Source: Fidelibacterota bacterium (GTDB lineage Bacteria; Pseudomonadota; Alphaproteobacteria; Rhodospirillales; Rhodospirillaceae). Taken from it: a stretch of 64,000 bases of DNA. The notes under the pieces were generated by a model. The model worked only from the letters and a program-made list of their open reading frames with translations, had not been told where the DNA came from and searched no databases. The stretch is taken from positions 1 to 64,000 of the forward strand of contig CANJMF010000009.1 in assembly GCA_947475895.1 (NCBI GenBank). The letters are read 5' to 3'. How positions within the stretch are numbered: position 1 is the first letter of the stretch; the number at the start of each line of letters is the position of its first letter. Shown in pieces: positions 59,609-64,000 of this stretch. The position numbers were made by a program, and so were the translations under genes.

Positions 59609-62600
59609 TTGATTAAGTTTTCCAAGCTGCGCTTGTCGGGTTTCAAATCCTTCGTCGATGCGACGGAGCTGGTGATCGAGGAGGGTTTGACGGGCGTTGT
59701 CGGGCCCAACGGCTGCGGCAAGTCGAACCTCGTCGAAGCGCTTCGTTGGTGCATGGGCGAAACGTCGGCCAAGCAATTGCGCGGCGGCGACATGGATGAG
59801 GTGATCTTCGGCGGCACGCGCGACAGACCCGCGCGCAACATCGCCGAGGTGTCGCTGATCCTCGACAACGCCACCCGCAAAGCCACGTCGCAGTTCAACG
59901 AAACCGACGAGCTGGAAGTCACACGCCGCATCGAGCGCGAAAAGGGCTCGCTGTACCGCGTGAACGGCCGTGACGTGCGTGCGAAAGACGTGCAGCTGCT
60001 GTTCGCCGACGTGGCGACGGGCGCGCGCTCGACCGCCATCGTCAGCCAAGGCCGCATCGGCGCCATCATCAACTCAAAACCGGCCGCGCGCCGCAATCTG
60101 TTGGAAGAAGCCGCAGGCATCACCGGCCTACACAGCCGCCGCCATGAAGCCGAACTACGCTTGCAAGCTGCCGAAACCAACCTGAACCGCCTGAACGACG
60201 TGATCACGGCGTTGGGCGTGCAGTTGGAAGGCTTGAAGAAACAGGCGCGCCAAGCGATCCGCTATCGCACCATCTCGGAGAGCATCCGCTCGGCCGAAGC
60301 GTTGGTGTTGTTGATCAAGCGTCAGGAAGCGACCGTCGCGCTGGAAGCCGCGCGCACCGCCTTGGCCGAAATCGAAACCGAAGTCGCCAATCGTACCGGT
60401 GTCGCCGCACACGCCGCCACGGAACAAGCCAACGCTGCCTCGGCCATGCCGCCGTTGCGCAAGGCCGAAGTGGAAGCCGCCGCGCGCTTGCAGCTGCTGA
60501 CCATCACGCGTGACAAATTGGACGAAGAACTGGCGCGCATCGCACGCGCCCGCGAAGCCGCCGAAATGCGCCTCGCGCAGATCAAGGACGACCTTTCGCG
60601 TGAAGGCGTGCGCTTGGAAGACGCCACCGGCGCGTTGACACGCATTGCCGACGAGCAAGGCGAGCTGCACGCAGCCGCCGAAGCCGAAGCACAGGACCGC
60701 GAAAACGCCCGCGAAACGCTGATGTCGGCGGCCAAAGCCGTTGAAGCGGTCGAAGAAGAACTGACGTTGCTGCAAAAGCGCATTGCCGAAGCCGAAGCTG
60801 CCCGCGCGGTCGCGCGCCAGCAACTGACGGAAAGCGAAATGCGCCGCACGCGCGCTGAACGCCGCTTGCAAGATGTTGTCGCGCAGTTGGAAGTGGCGCG
60901 CCAAAACGAACTGGCGCCGGAGATCATCGCCGCGGCTGAGTCGGCCGCCGAAGACGCCGAACGCGCGCTCAATACAGCACGCGCGGCCTGGGAAGACGCG
61001 GAGAAAGACCGCAGCACCGCACAAGCCACCGCGGAAGCCGCGCGCAATGCGCTGCAAAATGCAGCGTCGGCGCACACCAAGCTGCAAGCCGAGGCCTCGG
61101 CGCTGGAAGAACTGTTAGCCGAGCCGAAGACCGCGGGCGCCTGGAGCCCGATCATCGACTCCGTCACCGTGAACCCGGGTTACGAAGCCGCCCTTGGCGC
61201 GGCCCTCGGCGACGATTTGTCGGCGGCTGCCGACGACGCCTCGCCGGTGCGGTGGAATTTGCTGCCGCCGTTCCTGGAGCGTCACGCCCTGCCCGACGGC
61301 GCCACGCCGTTGTCGGATGTGGTGCGAGCGCCGGATCGCTTGACCCGCCGCTTGAGCCAAGTGGGCGTGGTCGCAGATGCGGCTGCCGCGCAAGCTTTGC
61401 AAAGCCAGTTGAAGCCCGGCCAGCGTCTGGTGACACAAACCGGCGATCTGTGGCGCTGGGACGGTTTCGTCGCGGCATCAGGTTCACCCATCGCCGCAGC
61501 GACGCGGCTGAAACAGCGCAATCGCTTGACCGAACTTCGCAGCACCATGGAAGAAACCGGCGCCACGTTGCAAAACGCCGAAGCCGCCATGGCGGACGCG
61601 AAGCAAGCCGTGACCGACACACAAGCGGGCGAGCAAACCGTGCGCCAGGCCGTGCGGGCCGCCGAAGACGCGCGCAACAAAACCCGCGATGCCCTGGGTG
61701 ATTTGCGCCAGAAAATCGCGGCGCTGCAAAACCGCGTCAACGCTTTGGAAGAAAGCCGCGCGCAACTGCAGACCGAAGCCGATGAGTCGCAAGCTCAGAT
61801 CAGTGCAGCGCAAGCACGCCTGACCGAACTGGGCAACGGCGCGGACTTGCGCACCGAAGCCGAGACGAAGCAAAGCGGCCTCGGCAACTTGCGCCAGGAA
61901 CTGATGGACGCGCGCGCGGTGTACGATGGCTTTGCCCGCGTGGCGGAAGAACGTTCGCGCCGCCTGAGCACATTGGCCAACGACGCCAAAGGCTGGGAAT
62001 CACGCCGCGACGAAGCGACGCACCAGCATGCCGAACTCGAGCAACGCCGCACGGCGGCCGATGCCGAGATCACGGACCTTGCGGGCCGTCCGGCGGAGAT
62101 TGAAGCACAACGCAACGCGCTGATGGATCAGCTAACGGTGGCGGAAGATGAACGCCGCCAAGCCGCCGATGCTTTGGCGGTCGCGGAAACAGCCCTCGCC
62201 ACCGCCGACAAATCGCTGAAGGACGCCGAGCATTCGTTGTCCGATGCGCGCGAAGAACGCGTGCGCCGCGAGAGTGCTGTCACACAAGGCGATCAGACGC
62301 TGGGCATCATCGACGGCAATATCCGCGAGAAGATCGGCTGCGAGCCGGACGCTGTGCGCGGCTTCACCAAGCTCGACGAAGGCGAAGAGATGCCGGTGCT
62401 GGAGAAGGCCGAGAAGAGCTTGCAACGCTTGACCAGTGAACGCGACAACCTGGGCGCCATCAACCTGCGCGCCGAGCAGGAAAGCGCCGAGTTGGAAACA
62501 CAGATCACGACGCTGACCACCGAGCGCGACGACTTGGTGCTGGCCATCGCCAAGCTGCGCGAAGGCATCGCCAAGCTGAACAAGGAAGGCCGCGAACGTT

Positions 62601-63082
62601 TGCTGAAGTCGTTCCACGAAGTGAACGGACATTTCAGCCATCTGTTCACGAAGCTGTTCGGCGGCGGACGCGCGCACTTGGAACTGACGGAAGCGGACGA
62701 TCCGTTGGAAGCCGGCCTCGAAATCATGGCGAGCCCGCCGGGCAAACGCTTGGCCAGCCTCGGCCTCATGTCGGGCGGCGAGCAAGCACTTACGGCGCTG
62801 GCACTGTTGTTCGCTGTATTCATGACCAACCCGGCACCCATCTGCGTGCTGGACGAAGTGGACGCGCCTTTGGATGACGCCAACGTCGACCGATTCTGCA
62901 CGCTGCTGGCCGAGATCATCGGTCAGACCGGCACACGCGTGCTGGTGGTGACCCACCATCGTATGACGATGGCGCGCATGGACCGCTTGTTCGGCGTGAC
63001 CATGGCCGAGCGCGGCGTGTCGCGTTTGGTGAGCGTCGATCTGAAAGCGGCGGAAGAATTGCGCGACGCTGCCGCCGCGTAA
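59609..63082 (+). CDS. smc: Chromosome segregation protein SMC
   Basis: A full 1157-residue SMC. Walker A GPNGCGKSN at 32-40, a Q-loop segment near MGETSAKQLRGG, long coiled coils from about 170 to 480 and 640 to 990, a hinge at about 490-640 (AGAWSPIIDSVTVNPGYEAA), and the C-terminal head with the signature LMSGGEQALTALALLFA and Walker B PICVLDEVDAPLDD. It compacts and helps separate sister chromosomes together with ScpA and ScpB. The start is TTG at 59609, eight bases after GAGGGG; the nearby ATG leads only to a stop. It is probably co-transcribed from the dsbA genes. A terminator follows. Confidence 0.96.
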   Translation: MIKFSKLRLSGFKSFVDATELVIEEGLTGVVGPNGCGKSNLVEALRWCMGETSAKQLRGGDMDEVIFGGTRDRPARNIAEVSLILDNATRKATSQFNETDELEVTRRIEREKGSLYRVNGRDVRAKDVQLLFADVATGARSTAIVSQGRIGAIINSKPAARRNLLEEAAGITGLHSRRHEAELRLQAAETNLNRLNDVITALGVQLEGLKKQARQAIRYRTISESIRSAEALVLLIKRQEATVALEAARTALAEIETEVANRTGVAAHAATEQANAASAMPPLRKAEVEAAARLQLLTITRDKLDEELARIARAREAAEMRLAQIKDDLSREGVRLEDATGALTRIADEQGELHAAAEAEAQDRENARETLMSAAKAVEAVEEELTLLQKRIAEAEAARAVARQQLTESEMRRTRAERRLQDVVAQLEVARQNELAPEIIAAAESAAEDAERALNTARAAWEDAEKDRSTAQATAEAARNALQNAASAHTKLQAEASALEELLAEPKTAGAWSPIIDSVTVNPGYEAALGAALGDDLSAAADDASPVRWNLLPPFLERHALPDGATPLSDVVRAPDRLTRRLSQVGVVADAAAAQALQSQLKPGQRLVTQTGDLWRWDGFVAASGSPIAAATRLKQRNRLTELRSTMEETGATLQNAEAAMADAKQAVTDTQAGEQTVRQAVRAAEDARNKTRDALGDLRQKIAALQNRVNALEESRAQLQTEADESQAQISAAQARLTELGNGADLRTEAETKQSGLGNLRQELMDARAVYDGFARVAEERSRRLSTLANDAKGWESRRDEATHQHAELEQRRTAADAEITDLAGRPAEIEAQRNALMDQLTVAEDERRQAADALAVAETALATADKSLKDAEHSLSDAREERVRRESAVTQGDQTLGIIDGNIREKIGCEPDAVRGFTKLDEGEEMPVLEKAEKSLQRLTSERDNLGAINLRAEQESAELETQITTLTTERDDLVLAIAKLREGIAKLNKEGRERLLKSFHEVNGHFSHLFTKLFGGGRAHLELTEADDPLEAGLEIMASPPGKRLASLGLMSGGEQALTALALLFAVFMTNPAPICVLDEVDAPLDDANVDRFCTLLAEIIGQTGTRVLVVTHHRMTMARMDRLFGVTMAERGVSRLVSVDLKAAEELRDAAAA

Positions 63083-63111
63083 TCACAAACGTCTTTACGA
63101 GACTAAAAAGG

Positions 63112-63147
63112 CCCCGCGCACTAAACCAGTGTGCGGGGTCTTTGTTT
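63112..63147 (+). terminator. Intrinsic terminator of smc
   Basis: CCCCGCGCACT and AGTGTGCGGGG pair (one G-T type mismatch) around a five-base loop, followed by TCTTTGTTT. It lies about 30 bases after the smc stop and is the natural end of the dsbA-smc transcript. Confidence 0.85.
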
Positions 63148-63321
63148 GCGTGGCCGTGAAAAATCGAGGGGCATGAACCGAGCGGCGAAGTCGAGGCGGT
63201 CACCGCCCCATTCACCGGGTCCGCGCGTGCTGATCAAAGCGGCGATCAGCGAAACCAATAAGACCCACCACAACGCGCCATCGTGAGGTTCGGCCAGAGC
63301 AAACAAGTGGATGTAGCTCAT
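63121..63321 (-). CDS. Possible small membrane protein
   Basis: A 66-residue minus-strand frame starts MSYIHLFALAEPHDGALWWV and has one hydrophobic helix (ALWWVLLVSLIAALIS), then a basic C-terminal tail rich in Arg and Pro. The layout is protein-like, but there is no ribosome binding site and its last codons run into the smc terminator stem. It may be a real small membrane protein or chance. Confidence 0.3.
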   Translation of the reverse strand: MSYIHLFALAEPHDGALWWVLLVSLIAALISTRGPGEWGGDRLDFAARFMPLDFSRPRKQRPRTLV

Positions 63322-63512
63322 GGGAAGAATTTAGCACAAATTTTGCTGCACCGCACTCCGTACCATAAATGGACCCAGGCCCGAGGTCCCGTTGACTATT
63401 TATTTAATATTTTCAAAGGCTTGAGGGGAACGCCCAAACGGCCCTCATAGGTAAGCGCGATGCACGAATCTGCGTATTTTGCGATTCCCCTTGTTCCCCG
63501 TGCGCCTAATCG

Positions 63513-63537
63513 GGAACTATCCGCGTGTATTGCCGTT
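63513..63537 (+). promoter_or_regulatory. EcfG-type (general stress sigma factor) promoter
   Basis: GGAAC (63513-63517), 16 bases, then CGTT (63534-63537): the exact alphaproteobacterial EcfG consensus, GGAAC-N16-17-CGTT. Transcription should start about seven bases after CGTT, near 63545. That is past the first ATG (63538), so the second ATG at 63565 is the likely start codon. The rest of 63148-63512 holds no clear gene besides the weak minus-strand frame. Confidence 0.7.
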
Positions 63538-63564
63538 ATGTTGGATCAACCGCCAAGGCAGAGA

Positions 63565-64000
63565 ATGCGCATCTCGCTGGACACAGCTGACAGTTTCCTG
63601 GCCACGGTGCTCGCCAGGGTGAACGGCGAGAAAACGATTCTGTTCAGCACCCTCGATCAGCTTGATGCGCCGATTTACGTTACGGATGCCGACGGCTTCG
63701 TCACCTATTTCAACACGGCGTGCGTCGGTTTCACGGGCCGCGTTCCGGCCGTGGGCAAGGATCGTTGGTGCGTGACCTGGAAGCTATATACGAGTGCGGG
63801 CGATTTTCTGCCGCATGAGCAATGCCCCATGGCGCAGGCGATTAAGGAAGGCCGCCCCGTGCGGGGCGTGACAGCGATCGCTGCACGGCCCGACGGTTCA
63901 CGTGTGCATTTCGCGCCCTTCCCAACGCCGTTTTTCGATGCCGACGGGACGCTCAAAGGCGCCATCAACATCCTGCTCGACGTCAGCGACACGCGCCAAA
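63565..64000 (+). CDS. PAS-domain sensor protein, N-terminal part (truncated by window end)
   Basis: From ATG 63565 (after AAGGCAGAGA) the frame runs off the window after 145 residues. A PAS domain is clear: LFSTLDQLDAPIYVTDADGF, VTYFNTACVGFTGRVPAVGK, RWCVTWKLYTSAGDFLPHEQ, CPMAQAIKEGRPVRGV, and the ending LKGAINILLDVSDTRQ. This FN-x-A-G type PAS, with a CPM-A--I segment, is common in alphaproteobacterial histidine kinases of the HWE family and response sensors, but the catalytic part is not visible. The EcfG-type promoter suggests it belongs to the general stress regulon. An ATG at 63538 is in frame but overlaps the -10 element. Confidence 0.75.
   Translation, partial: MRISLDTADSFLATVLARVNGEKTILFSTLDQLDAPIYVTDADGFVTYFNTACVGFTGRVPAVGKDRWCVTWKLYTSAGDFLPHEQCPMAQAIKEGRPVRGVTAIAARPDGSRVHFAPFPTPFFDADGTLKGAINILLDVSDTRQ

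Noticed and set aside
58892-60049. 385-residue open frame on the minus strand
   Set aside because: It overlaps the third dsbA-like gene and the start of smc in antisense and has no ribosome binding site or recognisable domain.
63538-63564. Start of the PAS sensor at ATG 63538
   Set aside because: That ATG directly follows the CGTT -10 element, so an EcfG transcript would begin after it. The ATG at 63565 has a ribosome binding site.

Overview
The window reads as GC-rich chromosome of an alphaproteobacterium. Supporting signs are the mutY / DUF721 (DciA-like) / dsbA / smc neighbourhood, a GGAAC-N16-CGTT promoter of the EcfG general-stress type, an HU gene, a malic enzyme fused to a phosphotransacetylase-like domain, a complete biotin-ring gene set with a BioC-like methyltransferase, and several TonB-dependent receptors. 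I cannot fix the order; a Micropepsis/Rhizomicrobium-, Caulobacter- or Rhizobiales-like lineage all seem possible. No rRNA, tRNA, CRISPR array or intact prophage was seen.

Layout. 1-1.7 kb is a decayed accessory edge: the right end of an IS3-family element inserted in an AraC-type gene, a broken phage-type integrase, a small ORF and one copy of a dispersed repeat. 1.7-7.6 kb is an efflux module: an SDR oxidoreductase divergent from a MarR regulator that overlaps a membrane-fusion protein and precedes an RND pump, with a palindromic operator between them. 7.7-13.7 kb holds a PHB-depolymerase-family esterase, a lone mreB, a PEP-CTERM-like exported protein behind a textbook sigma-54 promoter, a YfdX-like protein and the second repeat copy. 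13.7-22.2 kb has two TonB receptors, a SPINDLY/OGT-type TPR glycosyltransferase, an MFS transporter and an SRPBCC protein. 22.3-26.6 kb has a large hybrid histidine kinase broken by a one-base frameshift, then a DUF883/small membrane protein pair. 26.6-29.7 kb (minus) is a tight operon: an FMN alpha-hydroxyacid oxidase, an alpha/beta hydrolase and glutathione-dependent formaldehyde dehydrogenase. 29.9-35.1 kb: HU, an M16 peptidase, an S1C protease and a LigB-type dioxygenase. 35.2-40.1 kb: biotin genes bioC, bioA, bioB, bioF, bioD in divergent and convergent pairs. 40.1-43.6 kb: a DUF3775 protein and class I ribonucleotide reductase nrdA-nrdB with a structured leader. 44-51.5 kb: two small proteins with strong signals, a gamma-glutamylcyclotransferase-like protein, a YhdH/AcuI-type reductase, a peptide-binding lipoprotein-like ABC component, a sorbosone-dehydrogenase-like protein and three unknown proteins. 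51.7-63.1 kb: maeB, a methyltransferase, mutY, a DciA-like protein, a MipA/OmpV porin-like protein, three tandem DsbA-like thioredoxin-fold proteins (the first frameshifted) and smc. The window ends inside a PAS-domain sensor gene placed behind the EcfG-type promoter.

Most of the content is ordinary. The most worthwhile leads are: the sigma-54 promoter directly upstream of the PEP-CTERM-like protein; the EcfG-type promoter driving a PAS sensor; the MarR triple half-site operator; the tandem dsbA array with a frameshift and paired DnaA-box-like palindromes; the hairpin-rich nrdA leader; and the two dispersed repeat copies. Nothing here clearly amounts to a wholly new system. All functional calls are from reading sequences and remembered family features, without database searches.
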